The notes beneath the pieces were generated by a model that did no database searches, was not told where the DNA came from, and saw only the letters and a list, made by a program, of their open reading frames with translations. A stretch of DNA of 64,000 nucleotides, taken from Steroidobacteraceae bacterium. GTDB taxonomy: Bacteria > Pseudomonadota > Gammaproteobacteria > Steroidobacterales > Steroidobacteraceae. The translations under genes were made by a program, and so were the position numbers. The stretch covers positions 558,001 to 622,000 of the forward strand of contig JAWLAG010000001.1 of NCBI GenBank assembly GCA_041395505.1, given 5' to 3'. Of this stretch, positions 43,900-53,149 are shown in pieces; position 1 is the first letter of the stretch; every line of letters begins with the position of its first letter.

Positions 43900-44581
43900 G
43901 CCCTGCGTGCCAGGCCTGGCGCAGGGCCCTCAGGTATTCGTCGTCTTCATCCAGTATGAGGTGACGGCCGCCATTCATCAGGCGCGCCTCGCAGATGGCG
44001 AGCTCGATCGGCGGCCCGACGGTTGCATTGCTGCGCATGGTCGAGTCCATGGAAACGAGTGCGCAACGCGCGGCATCTTCGAGCGACAGGTCCGGCCGCA
44101 CGATGCGATCGAGTATGGGCTTGCCATACTTGACCTCGCCCGCCTGCAGATACGGCGTGTGCGCCGAGGCGCGAATGTAATTGCCCTCGGGGTAGATGAG
44201 GAATATGTCCGGATTGCGACCCGCGATCTCGGCCCCGAGGACGAACGTGGCCTCCGGTTTGAAGTCGCTGTCGCCTTCGCGCTTGTGCTTGCGCGTTTCG
44301 GCGACATTGAGCATGCCGATGTATTCGGCCGCGTCGGACAGATGCGGCACAGTGGCCAGGCTGCGTTCGGCACTCTGCTCGAGATCGCGGCGCACCTGGG
44401 TGACGACCGCCTGCGAGGTTGCGAGATTGCCGGCCGACAGCAGCGTGAATGCGCGCTGGCCGTCACCGAGGAAGCGGTGCATCTTGCTGAAGGTACTGAT
44501 GCGGTCGGGGCCCGCATTGGTGCGCGAGTCCGAAGCCAGCACGAGGCCCTGTTCGACTGATATGGCCAGGCAATAGGTCAT
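43829..44581 (-). CDS. anbu: Anbu (ancestral beta-subunit) proteasome-like protease
   Basis: A 250-residue product from ATG 44581. After removal of Met, Thr2 becomes the catalytic residue (MTYCLAISVEQGLVLASDSRTNAG), with Asp18 and Lys33 as the other typical active-site positions. Anbu is a self-compartmentalising cytosolic peptidase related to HslV and the proteasome beta subunit, and is genetically linked with the ATP-grasp and alpha-E families. Here it is on the opposite strand and its C-terminus (43829-43899) is encoded antisense to the zinc metallopeptidase. The longer N-terminal frame to 44632 is unlikely. Confidence 0.9.
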   Translation of the reverse strand: MTYCLAISVEQGLVLASDSRTNAGPDRISTFSKMHRFLGDGQRAFTLLSAGNLATSQAVVTQVRRDLEQSAERSLATVPHLSDAAEYIGMLNVAETRKHKREGDSDFKPEATFVLGAEIAGRNPDIFLIYPEGNYIRASAHTPYLQAGEVKYGKPILDRIVRPDLSLEDAARCALVSMDSTMRSNATVGPPIELAICEARLMNGGRHLILDEDDEYLRALRQAWHAGLKSAFDRLPRLPAAPPKMRLVDG

Positions 44582-44618
44582 GGCGGCGATACTATGCGAA
44601 TCGACACGCAAGCAGAAC

Positions 44619-44643
44619 CCCGGCCGGAGCAAATCCGGCCGGG
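44619..44643 (-). terminator. Hairpin between tonB and anbu
   Basis: CCCGGCCGG (44619-44627) pairs exactly with CCGGCCGGG (44635-44643) around a 7-nt loop, a 9-bp all-GC stem. It lies 16 nt after the tonB stop. There is no T-run, so Rho-dependent termination or transcript insulation is as likely as intrinsic termination. Confidence 0.5.
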
Positions 44644-44658
44644 ACTGTGAGCTGCGTT

Positions 44659-45282
44659 CTAGCGATCGAGGCGGAACACCACCCGCACCTCATGCCAGGC
44701 GGCGATGGCGTTGCCGTCCGCAGTCGCCGCCAGGAAGCGCCAGTTGCGCCTTGCTTCGCGCAGCGCCGCCTCGTCGAGGGCCGCATAGCCGCTCGAGCGC
44801 GATACCCTTGCCTCGAGCACGCGTCCTTCGACACCTACCAGCACGGCGACATTGACCGCGCCTTCATGCCCCATGCGCACCTCCTGCGATGGATAGGGCG
44901 GCTGTGTCAACGGAAAGCGCGGATCGGCGCGCACTGAAGTCGGGGCGATTGCTGTGGGGCCCATGGCATCGCCACCCGGACTGATGCTGCCGTCCTGGTC
45001 GAGTGGCGGCGGCATGTCGTCCTGCGCCAGTTGCAATGGCTCTGGTGGCGGCAGTCGCTCGAATGTCGGCGTCCAGTCGGTGCTTGGCGCGGATGGCGGC
45101 GGCGTTTCGGTCGGCGCGGGCGGTTCCGCGATCACCGTCCATTGCATCGGTTCCGGCGCGTGCAGTCCATCGCGTACGTCGAGGACATTCATCAGCGCGA
45201 TGATCAGCAGACCGTGGGCCGCGGCGACGCCGAGCATTGCCGCAGGCGAGCGGCGCAAGGCCAATGGCGATTGGCTGTCCAT
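44659..45282 (-). CDS. tonB: Energy transducer TonB family protein
   Basis: A 207-residue product: a transmembrane anchor (AAHGLLIIALMNVLDV), a Pro-rich spacer (PPAPTETPPP...LPPPEP) and a TonB C-terminal domain with PPYPSQEVRMGHEGAVNVAV and SRSSGYAALDEAALREAR. TonB couples the proton-motive force to outer-membrane receptors; ExbB and ExbD are not encoded nearby. It could energise the receptor at 50213-53149. The stop is near the GC hairpin shared with anbu. Confidence 0.88.
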   Translation of the reverse strand: MDSQSPLALRRSPAAMLGVAAAHGLLIIALMNVLDVRDGLHAPEPMQWTVIAEPPAPTETPPPSAPSTDWTPTFERLPPPEPLQLAQDDMPPPLDQDGSISPGGDAMGPTAIAPTSVRADPRFPLTQPPYPSQEVRMGHEGAVNVAVLVGVEGRVLEARVSRSSGYAALDEAALREARRNWRFLAATADGNAIAAWHEVRVVFRLDR

Positions 45283-45391
45283 GGGCTCCCTCCGTCACAT
45301 GACCTGGTCGGGCACCAGGCCTTCAGCCTTGAAACGGCCGGCCAGTCCCGGTGGGGTTAAGTGGCTGTTCACGAGGGTGTAGACTCGGGTG

Positions 45392-45709
45392 ATGGCCGCG
45401 CCAAAGTCCATGCTCGAGCAATTGCGTCACTCCATCCTGAGCCTGGATCCGGAACATATCGACAAGCTCTACGGGCTCGAGCCCGTATATGAGCCCGTGC
45501 CCGATCACCGGCGTTCGGCATTGCGTGCCGTAGGCGCAGTGCAGTGCCCGCACTGCTGGCAGCACTATGAGGTCGCGATCGATCTCACGGCCGGCGATAG
45601 CTGCTATATCGAGGACTGCCAGGTCTGCTGCCAGCCGCTCGAGTTCGTCATCGAACTGGACGCCGACGGAGCGCTGGCCTCGATCAATGCCAGGCGCCTC
45701 GATCAATAG
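45392..45709 (+). CDS. CPXCG motif-containing cysteine-rich protein
   Basis: A small soluble product (105 aa). It has CPHCWQ and CQVCCQPLEF, a pair of CxxC-type knuckles that likely bind zinc. The N-terminal part has LDPEHIDKLYGLEPVYEPVPDH, which is conserved in the CPXCG family. A GTG at 45389 directly precedes the ATG. It is followed 3 nt later by the DUF4230-like gene. Role unknown. Confidence 0.75.
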   Translation: MAAPKSMLEQLRHSILSLDPEHIDKLYGLEPVYEPVPDHRRSALRAVGAVQCPHCWQHYEVAIDLTAGDSCYIEDCQVCCQPLEFVIELDADGALASINARRLDQ

Positions 45710-45712
45710 CAC

Positions 45713-46447
45713 ATGAAATCATTGCTCATATTCGTGCTCGCATTGCTGGCCGGGATCATTGCTACCCGATGGTGGCTGGAGCGCAGCGCCGCGCAGGCAC
45801 AGGACCCGGTGCGCATCATGGTGACCGAGATTCGCACCCAGGGCATCATCGAGCACGAGCGCAGCATCGCCGTCTGGTATCGCGCCTGCCCGGAGGTGCC
45901 CGGTATCAATCCGGAGCTGTTCGTTGCCTGGCCTGCCAAGCTCAGTTTCGAGCTGCCGCTCGATGACATCGAGATCATCCGCGCGCCGGAAGGGCTGGAG
46001 GTGCGCACCTCGGCGCCGCGCATGGACGAACCACAGTTGCCGACGGACTTCCTCGACTATCTCGCAAGCACATCGGTGCTTTCGATCACCAACGAGCAGG
46101 AGTTGATCAATCGCGAGACCGCCAAGGCATCGCCGGTGGCTCGCTACCTCGCGAGCTATTTCCTGACGCGCGATCCGAAGCTGCGCGATGACATGGCGAG
46201 CGAGTTGCGCGCGCTTGTGGCGCGATTGTCCGGGGCGCTCGGCATCGCGGCGGACAACATTACCGTCACCATTCCCGCAAGCGAAGCGCGTCTACCACCG
46301 CTGCCGGCGCTGGAGTTGTGCGAGGGTACGGTCGCGGCCGTAAATGGCACGCCTTTCGCCCGGCTCGAAGACGGCCAGCTGGTGCCGGTGGCGCTTCGGG
46401 ACAAGCCGCGAGGCGTGATCGGGGGCTGGACCCGCACGCGCCCTTGA
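45713..46447 (+). CDS. Membrane-anchored protein, possibly DUF4230-like
   Basis: A 244-residue product with one N-terminal transmembrane segment (LLIFVLALLAGIIATRWWL), followed by VRIMVTEIRTQGIIEHERSIAVWY and AKLSFELPLDDIEIIRAPEGLEVRTSAP. The beta-rich middle resembles DUF4230, where a similar lipid-facing or periplasmic domain is found, but the match is visual and weak. It begins 3 nt after the CPXCG gene. It has two Cys and otherwise no catalytic motif. Function unknown. Confidence 0.6.
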   Translation: MKSLLIFVLALLAGIIATRWWLERSAAQAQDPVRIMVTEIRTQGIIEHERSIAVWYRACPEVPGINPELFVAWPAKLSFELPLDDIEIIRAPEGLEVRTSAPRMDEPQLPTDFLDYLASTSVLSITNEQELINRETAKASPVARYLASYFLTRDPKLRDDMASELRALVARLSGALGIAADNITVTIPASEARLPPLPALELCEGTVAAVNGTPFARLEDGQLVPVALRDKPRGVIGGWTRTRP

Positions 46448-46454
46448 GGGCGCT

Positions 46455-47012
46455 TCAACGCACGCGACTGACGCGGGTCGAATGCTTGCCATGTACCATC
46501 AGGAATGATCCGAGCGATGCGGCCTTGATCTCGACCGTATCGCCTTCTTCGAGCTGAAAGCGCGCATCGACGAACTTCTGCACCCACACCTGGCCATTTT
46601 CGAGCGTTACCACCATCTCGCCGCGCGGCCGTCGACCGATGTCCGTGACCTTGGCGGTCAATGACTCGAGCGACGGTGCTTTTTCCTTTTCGCGCTGCAC
46701 CGCTTCCTTGGTGATCTCGCCGCGATAGCCGAAGCGTTCCTCAGGTGTTGCCGGCGTGGCAGGTGCCGCGGGCACGGCCGGTGTTGCGTCGCGCGCCTGG
46801 TCTGCCGCAGAGGCCGCATCGGACTTGGTCAAGCCGCCACCTGCGCGCGCGACTTCGCGGTCGTAGCAGTTGAGGCGTTTGAGCGAATCCGGTTCGGCAG
46901 CGCAGGCCCGCAAAGCCGGCGGCAGCTCATCGGCGAGAACCACGGATGAGCCGGCCATGCTCCAGGCCAGGATCGCAAGGGTGGCGATGCGTTCAATAGG
47001 ACGGTGCATCAT
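46455..47012 (-). CDS. Small exported protein, unknown function
   Basis: A 185-residue product from ATG 47012, with GGAGA upstream. A signal peptide is followed by LRACAAEPDSLKRLNCYDREVA, a short motif with two cysteines seen at the start of many secreted gammaproteobacterial proteins, then an Ala/Pro-rich linker, and finally a small beta-fold (GEMVVTLENGQVWVQKFVDARFQLEEGDTVEI) that looks like an OB-type or SH3-like barrel. No specific function can be given. Confidence 0.7.
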   Translation of the reverse strand: MMHRPIERIATLAILAWSMAGSSVVLADELPPALRACAAEPDSLKRLNCYDREVARAGGGLTKSDAASAADQARDATPAVPAAPATPATPEERFGYRGEITKEAVQREKEKAPSLESLTAKVTDIGRRPRGEMVVTLENGQVWVQKFVDARFQLEEGDTVEIKAASLGSFLMVHGKHSTRVSRVR

Positions 47013-47043
47013 GTGATCTCCAGGAGTGGTGGCAACGCGCGCA

Positions 47044-48261
47044 TCAGATGGTCCAGTCGGGCCGTTTGCCGCTATAGGCATCGATGGATTCGAACAGCGC
47101 CGTCACGAGGGCGCGCTCCTCTTCGGTCAGTTCGGGGCGCCAGATATCGAACAACAGGATGACGCGCGTCTCGCTGGTCGTATTGACGGCCTCGTGCTCG
47201 ATCGTATCGTCGAAAACCCAGGCCTTGCCGTATTGCCATTCGCGCACGTCGTTGCCGACCCGGAACACGCAGCGGCCCGGGACAATGAGCGGCAGGTGGC
47301 AGATGAGGCGCGTGTTCACGATGCCGTTGTGCGGCGGTATGCGGGTGCCGCCTGTGAGCACCGAAAACAAAACGGACGGTGAGCGCTGCGGTACGCGCGC
47401 CAACGGCGCGTTGGCTAGCGCCGCCATGGTCCGGGGGCAGCGCTCGGCGTTTGGCGTCACCTCCGCACCGTGCTTGATGAGGTAGGCCGCGCTCCAGTCG
47501 GGATTGTCGCGCATGCCCTGCTGCGATTTGTTCGGCCGATCGGTCTTGCTCTGCACGTAGGGCGCGAAATCCTGCGGGCTTTTCATCAATTCGAGCAGCT
47601 CATCGCGAATGTCGTCGGTCGCGCTCTCGAGCTCATCCAGCCACGGAAACCGTTGGCGGTCGTAGAACTGGATCTGTGGCAGCTCGGGAAAATAGAAGTA
47701 GCGCGGTTGCTGTACATAGACCTGCTTGCGCCCGAGCAGCAGTTCGAGCGACTGGGTGAAACGCGGGCTGGCCCGCGCCGGATCGAAACCGCGCTCGCGC
47801 AGTGCGGAGGCAAGATGGTCCTGGTACTCGGCCAGGTAGCGTTCGGTCATCTGTTGCGCGCGCTCCAGCTCCGGCTTGAGATCCGCCGGCAGCGTGCGTT
47901 CGTCCGCGGCGCTTTGCAGAGCGGCCTGATAGAACGGTACGGCGGAGCGGCCATCGCCCTGACGCAGGAGGTGATCGCCCTTCAACATGAGGCCACGGAT
48001 GTTGCGCGGCTCGATCGCGAGCAGCTGCTCGACGGCGGCCATCTTCGCCTCATGGTCGTTGAGCGCGAGACTGGCGTAGGCGAGCCCGACGAAGACGGTG
48101 GCGTCGCGGCGCCCCGATTCCAATGCCTGCAGCAGATGCGCCCGTGCCGCGCGCGCATCGCCGCGGCGCAGCGCGTCCGTGCCCGCCTGGAGCTGCCGGG
48201 TGGCGTCGTCGAGTGGTCGCGTTTCGTTCACGTTGGTTGAGCCGCGCGGCGGAAACTCCAA
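47044..48261 (-). CDS. Aspartyl/asparaginyl beta-hydroxylase domain protein with N-terminal TPR repeats
   Basis: A 405-residue product (TTG 48261, or GTG 48231). Residues about 20-130 are TPR-like helices; from about 220 is an Asp/Asn beta-hydroxylase-like double-stranded beta-helix with PPHNG (about 310), HLPLIVPGRCVFRVG and EHEAVN (about 355), which carry the two iron-binding histidines. The family hydroxylates aspartyl or asparaginyl beta-carbons using 2-oxoglutarate and Fe(II). It is divergent from the PKHD hydroxylase gene and belongs to the receptor-linked cluster. Confidence 0.82.
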   Translation of the reverse strand: MEFPPRGSTNVNETRPLDDATRQLQAGTDALRRGDARAARAHLLQALESGRRDATVFVGLAYASLALNDHEAKMAAVEQLLAIEPRNIRGLMLKGDHLLRQGDGRSAVPFYQAALQSAADERTLPADLKPELERAQQMTERYLAEYQDHLASALRERGFDPARASPRFTQSLELLLGRKQVYVQQPRYFYFPELPQIQFYDRQRFPWLDELESATDDIRDELLELMKSPQDFAPYVQSKTDRPNKSQQGMRDNPDWSAAYLIKHGAEVTPNAERCPRTMAALANAPLARVPQRSPSVLFSVLTGGTRIPPHNGIVNTRLICHLPLIVPGRCVFRVGNDVREWQYGKAWVFDDTIEHEAVNTTSETRVILLFDIWRPELTEEERALVTALFESIDAYSGKRPDWTI

Positions 48262-48355
48262 TTATGACGCATCGCGTGCCCGCTTGCCGCCGTGTATCCT
48301 TGAGCTCTCGGCCGGACCGCGTGTTAGTCCGGCCTGTGCCAGGCGGGGCCTGAAC

Positions 48356-49021
48356 GTGTTTCTCAAAATCAAGAACCTGCTGAATGCGACCGAGACCGAT
48401 CGCCTGCGGCAACTGTCCCACGAGCTGCCGTTCGTCGAGGGGCGGGTGTCGAACCCTGCGAACACGACCAAGAACAATCTGCAGATCGATACCCAGGACA
48501 GCCGCTACGCCGAGTCCGTGCAGATCGTCAACGCTGCGCTGTGGCGGTCGCGCGAATTCGTCGACTTCGCCATGCCGAAGCGCCTGGCGCCTCCGCTCCT
48601 GTGCCGTTATGACGCTGCCATGCAGTACGGTGCGCATGCGGACGCCGCCATCCTGCAGATTGGCAACGCCCGCTTGCGCTCGGACTTGTCGTGCACTGTG
48701 TTCATCAACGATCCGTCGAGCTACGACGGCGGCGAGTTGTCCATCGTGCTTGGCAACCAGGCATTGCCCTTCAAAGGACAGGCTGGCGAGGCGATCGTCT
48801 ATCCGTCAACGACCTTGCACGAAGTCGTGGCCGTGCGCGACGGCCAGAGGCTGGTGTCGATCACATTCATCGAGAGTTTCATTGCCGATCAGTTCCAGCG
48901 CCAGCAGGTCTATGAGCTGAACGAACTCGCGGCAATTGAAGGCAACAATATGCAGTGGGAGAGCCGGGTACGGCTCGATGTCGTGCGGCAGAATCTGCTG
49001 CGCATGTGGTCGACGACCTAG
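48356..49021 (+). CDS. PKHD-type Fe(II)/2-oxoglutarate hydroxylase (PiuC/YbiX-like)
   Basis: A 221-residue product from GTG 48356, the length typical of PiuC. HADAAI provides His94 and Asp96, TTLHEVVAV His155 and RDGQRLVSITFIESF Arg165, forming the iron and 2-oxoglutarate site. PiuC genes are often next to TonB-receptor genes and iron-regulated. It is convergent with the sulfotransferase-like gene; the two stops share CTAG at 49018-49021. Confidence 0.9.
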   Translation: MFLKIKNLLNATETDRLRQLSHELPFVEGRVSNPANTTKNNLQIDTQDSRYAESVQIVNAALWRSREFVDFAMPKRLAPPLLCRYDAAMQYGAHADAAILQIGNARLRSDLSCTVFINDPSSYDGGELSIVLGNQALPFKGQAGEAIVYPSTTLHEVVAVRDGQRLVSITFIESFIADQFQRQQVYELNELAAIEGNNMQWESRVRLDVVRQNLLRMWSTT

Positions 49022-50094
49022 GCAAGGCCGTTCGGGAATACCCGCGCGACCCGGGGCTCGCTCCTGGCAAGCTTCTCGAGCCACGCGAGGCCGCGGCGGA
49101 TTTCGTCGCGATGCGCACGTCGCGCATCGTCCAGTATCTCGCGCCGCAATGCCGGTGAATACGCGTGCTCGGGCGCTTTCGAATAGCGTGTCAGGGCCGG
49201 GCTTGCGGCAACGCGAGCGAGCACCTGCGCATCGGTTGGCAGACCAAAATGATCTAGGATCGTTCGCAGCTCAGCGGCCAGGTTCGCGAGCAGATCATCG
49301 AAGTCAACCGCTCGTACCCTGCCGGCAAAGCCCTCCAGGCATTGCAGCTCGCTCAGTGTCTCGGTGAGCCAGCTCATGGCGGCCAGCTCGCCGACCGACA
49401 AGCCATGAAGCGGCGCGACCGGTGCATGCAGCGCCTGTACCAGTCGGCGCATGCGTGCCGGCCCGTGACCACGCAGGTCGAGCGCCGAATTGGCGCCGCC
49501 GAGCAAAGTCGCCAGATAGGGCTCGGCCTTGAGGTTGAGGTACACCGCGCGCGCTGGCGGAGATTCCTCGAGCAGCGTCGGCGCCAGGCGCCCCGCGCTG
49601 CTGGTCGCCTTGACGAGCACGGCCCGGGTGTCGCCATAGCCACGCTGCCAGGCCTTGAGAAACAGCCGCAGCAGGGCCATGTAGCCAGCATTGCTCAGCA
49701 ACGAGTCCGGCCCGCCCAGGTGGTCGTGAAGATCCGCGAGCGTGCGGAGCGATTGCGGTTCGCGCAGTCCCAGTACGGCGCCGGTTTCATCGAGCAGCCG
49801 GCTCAGCAAGGTCGAGCCGACATGGCCGGTGTGAAAAATGAAGTGCAGCGGCCGGGCAGGCACCCCGCGATCAATCGCTTCTGCAGCCGCAGCCAGCGGC
49901 ACCCAGCTGCCGCGCAGGTCGTGTCGCAGCATGCGGTCGTCGAGGAAACTCTGTTGGCGGTAATCGTCAGCCTTGAGCGCGATCAGCAATATGGCCTGAC
50001 GTACGACATCGACATTGTGAGGCCAGACGTCCGGCGTGCGCGCGAGGCGCTCGAGCAGGTCACGAGCTAGCGCATCGGATGAGTTGGTATTCAT
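49018..50094 (-). CDS. Sulfotransferase-like P-loop protein
   Basis: A 358-residue product with FIFHTGHVGSTLLSRLL at about 84-100, which matches the 5'-phosphosulfate-binding loop of PAPS-dependent sulfotransferases, including the conserved GSTLL. A C-terminal Asp/Glu helix (AVDFDDLLANLAAELRTIL) fits the end of the fold. It has no TPR region, unlike the other two cluster sulfotransferases. It reads in the same direction as the receptor gene and sits downstream of its terminator. Its acceptor may be a peptide, glycan or small molecule. Confidence 0.72.
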   Translation of the reverse strand: MNTNSSDALARDLLERLARTPDVWPHNVDVVRQAILLIALKADDYRQQSFLDDRMLRHDLRGSWVPLAAAAEAIDRGVPARPLHFIFHTGHVGSTLLSRLLDETGAVLGLREPQSLRTLADLHDHLGGPDSLLSNAGYMALLRLFLKAWQRGYGDTRAVLVKATSSAGRLAPTLLEESPPARAVYLNLKAEPYLATLLGGANSALDLRGHGPARMRRLVQALHAPVAPLHGLSVGELAAMSWLTETLSELQCLEGFAGRVRAVDFDDLLANLAAELRTILDHFGLPTDAQVLARVAASPALTRYSKAPEHAYSPALRREILDDARRAHRDEIRRGLAWLEKLARSEPRVARVFPNGLA

Positions 50095-50148
50095 GGGTGG
50101 CGCGGGCGCGAAGTAAAGCCTGAGCCTAACATCATCGACCGACGCCCC

Positions 50149-50183
50149 AAAAAAAACGGCGGCCTCCTTGCGGGGGCCGCCGT
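50149..50183 (-). terminator. Intrinsic terminator of the TonB-dependent receptor gene
   Basis: On the minus strand, a 9-bp stem (50183-50175 with 50164-50156, a GGCGGCC-type arm) is followed by eight T residues (complement of the A-run at 50149-50156). It lies 30 nt after the receptor stop at 50213. It is the clearest intrinsic terminator in the window. Confidence 0.85.
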
Positions 50184-50212
50184 CGGTCTTTGGGACCTTA
50201 CTTAGCGGACGA

Positions 50213-53149
50213 TCAGAACTTCACCGACACGTTGGTGAAGAAGAACCGGCCGAGGGCTTCGTAGGACTGCGGGTAGGTATTGCCGTTACCCGTGGTACCC
50301 ACGCTCGCGCTCAGCGGCGGATCCTTGTCCGTGATGTTGTTGATGCCCAAGCGCACATCGACCTTGTCGTTCACGGCCCAGGAGCCGGTCAGATCGAAGT
50401 AGTTGAACGAACTGAAGCTGCTATCGAGGCGGGTGGCCGTATTGTTGAACAATTCAACCGACCCGATGTAGCGCCAGGTGAGGGCCAGATCGATGCCATC
50501 CCAGGGGGTCGCCCAGCCGATGCGTGCACGATGGCGCCACTTCGGTGTCGGCGTTCCGCAGGATGACGAGAACTGGCCTACGCAGTCATACGGTGCCAGG
50601 CCGGGGCCCGGTTCCGTGATGAGTTCCTGCGCATGCGTGCCCTGCAGGCTGAAGTTCAGCTTGCCGGCACGGCCGATCTCGAGGCCCGAGTAACCGAGCT
50701 GCAGGTCGAAACCCTTGGTCTTCAATGAGCCGATGTTGATGTTGAGATCCTGCACGTTGCCGGACCCGACCCACAGCTGGCCCAGTGCATTGCGCACAAT
50801 GCGCGAGCAGGCAGCCGCATCGTCGTTGTTGTAGCAGGCGTTCAGGGTGTTTTCGGCACCAAAGGTCGAGATGGTCTTGTCGATCTTGATGTCGTAGTAG
50901 TCGACCGAGGCGTACAGGCCCGGGGCGAAGGTCGGCGTGAACACCACGCCGAAGGTCAGCGTGTCGGACTCTTCCGGGTCCAGGGACGGGTTGCCGCCCT
51001 GGAGGAAGTTGTACTGACCCGCCGGGCTGTCGAGTGCGGCCGAGCCGAATTGGGCGGTCGGCACGCCCGTCGCGACGCACTTGGCAAGCGTGGCATTCGG
51101 GTTGGGCGCCGCGGCGCCACAGGGATCGCCGTTCATGTCGAACAGGTTGAAGCCCTGTGCGGTGAACAACTCGAGGATGTTCGCCGCTCGGATGGCACGC
51201 TGGAAGCTGGCACGGAAGCGGACGTCCTGCACAGGCGCCCAGTCGCCACCGATTTTCCAGGTGTTGGTGGAAATGCCACCGCCGTAATCGGAGTAGCGAT
51301 AGGCGATGTCCAGGCCGAGCTGCTGCGCACCGGGATGATCCTGTACGAGTGGAATGCGGCCTTCCATGAAGATTTCCTTCACGTCGACCGCGCCCGACAC
51401 GGGCAGCTGCGGGCCGCCGGCACCTGCCGGATCCGCCGTTGCAATCAGCTCGTCAGGAGCAAACTGCAGTTTGTCGCGACGATACTCGACACCGATGGCG
51501 ACCTTCATCGACTCGGCGGCGGCCGGGCTCTTCCAGCCGAAGTTGCCGAGGTCGCCGGTGACGGTTGCGTTGACGATGTTCTGGTCGATGACCGTCTGGG
51601 CCAGCGTCGGCACCTGGAGGTAATCCGTCGCCGCCTGGGTTACGCCACCGATCGAGAAAATGTTGTAGGGCACACAGTTCGGATCTGTGCCATTGACCAC
51701 CGAACGGCAGGTCGGCACGCCACCGACGTCGACTACGTCGAGGGCATTTCGCAACCGACGCGAGGAGAAGTCGTTGGTCTGGAACAGGTCCATGCTCTTG
51801 CGGGAGAACTGGGCGCTGATGTCGTAGTCCCAGCCTTCCGCCATGGCGCCCTTGACACCACCGACAGCGCGCAGCGATGTCGAGTGGAAGTCGTAACGGC
51901 GACCGCCGCCTTCGACATTGCGGCGACCGATGTACATCGAGGTGATGTCATCGGCTGCAATGTTGGCTGCCGAGCAACCGATATCCGCCGCCTGCGAAGC
52001 CGACAACAGCGGATTGCCGCAGTTGATGGTGCCGGTGACGAAAAAGTTACCGCTGGGCGCGATCTGGGCGATGGTGCGGTTGTCGGCGTACATGATCTGC
52101 GTGTACACGTCCGCATTCTCGTTGATCTCGTAGTGGCCCATGGCGCCCACGGTGTAGCGGGTGTCCGGTCGCTGGAAGTAGTTGAGCGGGCCGAAGTTGT
52201 ACTGATCGCGGTTACCGTTCCAGGGCTGGAAGGTATCGCCCGTGGCGGGATCGAGCGTGAAGTCAAACGTTGCGAAGTCCGTGAAACGACCGGGGTAAGC
52301 CGTGCTCGAACCGCCGCAGGTGAACGATGCGCCCGTAGCGCTTCCCAACGAGCAAGAGGAGTAGTCGTAGCTCGCCTGCAGGATGGGATCGTTGCGGCGA
52401 TAGGTCGCATAGGCCGTGATGTTGCCGCGGCCATCGGGAGTGCCGACACCGACCAGCATCGAGCCTTCGCGGCTGTAGCCGACGTTGACGTTGTCCTCGG
52501 GCAGCTGGAACTGCGACGGATTCGTGACACCGCGACCGGCGATCACGTCGCGCAGCGGCACAGCGCCGGGGCCGCCATAACCGTTGCTGTGCGAGTAGAA
52601 GCCGTACTGGCCGCTGAACTCCACGCCTTCGAAGTTCTTCTTCATGATGAAGTTGACGACACCCGCGATCGCGTCCGAGCCGTAGACCGCAGAGGCGCCG
52701 CCGGTGAGCACTTCGACGCGCTCGACCATGCTGGTCGGGATTTCGTTCAAATCGCCGGCCGAGTTGTTGGCATCGCCATAGGGCAGGCGGCGGCCATCAA
52801 CCAGCACCAGGGTGCGACGCGAGCCCAGGTTACGCAGGCTGATCGTCGCTGTGCCGGTGGCGCCGTTCGATACGGTCGAATTCTGCGCAGCGAAGGCCTG
52901 CGGCAGCTGATTGATGAGGTCTTCAACGCGCGTTACACCTTGCAGCTTGACGTCGGCATCGGTGACTTGCGTGACCGGGCTGGTGGTCGTCAGATTCGGT
53001 TGCGAAATGCGTGAACCTGTGACGACGACCGTTTCCAGGCTGTCCTGGTCCTGGTCCTGGGCAAGTGCAGGCGACGCCACACCGGCCGCTACCGCACTCA
53101 GCATGAGTGCCTGGCGGACTGCGCGGGCAACCTGATTCTGTTGATCCAT
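50213..53149 (-). CDS. TonB-dependent outer-membrane receptor
   Basis: A 978-residue receptor from ATG 53149 with an AGGAGGAAGG site. A signal peptide to about residue 30 is followed by the TonB box ETVVVTG (39-45), a plug domain (VEDLINQLPQAF, TLVLVDGRR, VERVEVLTGGASAVYGSDAIAGVVNF) and a long 22-strand-type barrel. The final strand ends FFFTNVSVKF, with the terminal Phe needed for assembly. The ligand is unknown; large barrels of this sort take up siderophores, peptides or glycans. It is divergent from two TPR-sulfotransferase genes and followed by a sulfotransferase-like, PKHD and Asp-hydroxylase genes. Confidence 0.92.
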   Translation of the reverse strand: MDQQNQVARAVRQALMLSAVAAGVASPALAQDQDQDSLETVVVTGSRISQPNLTTTSPVTQVTDADVKLQGVTRVEDLINQLPQAFAAQNSTVSNGATGTATISLRNLGSRRTLVLVDGRRLPYGDANNSAGDLNEIPTSMVERVEVLTGGASAVYGSDAIAGVVNFIMKKNFEGVEFSGQYGFYSHSNGYGGPGAVPLRDVIAGRGVTNPSQFQLPEDNVNVGYSREGSMLVGVGTPDGRGNITAYATYRRNDPILQASYDYSSCSLGSATGASFTCGGSSTAYPGRFTDFATFDFTLDPATGDTFQPWNGNRDQYNFGPLNYFQRPDTRYTVGAMGHYEINENADVYTQIMYADNRTIAQIAPSGNFFVTGTINCGNPLLSASQAADIGCSAANIAADDITSMYIGRRNVEGGGRRYDFHSTSLRAVGGVKGAMAEGWDYDISAQFSRKSMDLFQTNDFSSRRLRNALDVVDVGGVPTCRSVVNGTDPNCVPYNIFSIGGVTQAATDYLQVPTLAQTVIDQNIVNATVTGDLGNFGWKSPAAAESMKVAIGVEYRRDKLQFAPDELIATADPAGAGGPQLPVSGAVDVKEIFMEGRIPLVQDHPGAQQLGLDIAYRYSDYGGGISTNTWKIGGDWAPVQDVRFRASFQRAIRAANILELFTAQGFNLFDMNGDPCGAAAPNPNATLAKCVATGVPTAQFGSAALDSPAGQYNFLQGGNPSLDPEESDTLTFGVVFTPTFAPGLYASVDYYDIKIDKTISTFGAENTLNACYNNDDAAACSRIVRNALGQLWVGSGNVQDLNINIGSLKTKGFDLQLGYSGLEIGRAGKLNFSLQGTHAQELITEPGPGLAPYDCVGQFSSSCGTPTPKWRHRARIGWATPWDGIDLALTWRYIGSVELFNNTATRLDSSFSSFNYFDLTGSWAVNDKVDVRLGINNITDKDPPLSASVGTTGNGNTYPQSYEALGRFFFTNVSVKF

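Noticed and set aside
51050..53014. A 654-codon plus-strand open frame opposite the TonB receptor
   Set aside because: It mirrors the receptor's codon pattern and has no domain; the receptor has a signal peptide, TonB box, plug and C-terminal Phe.
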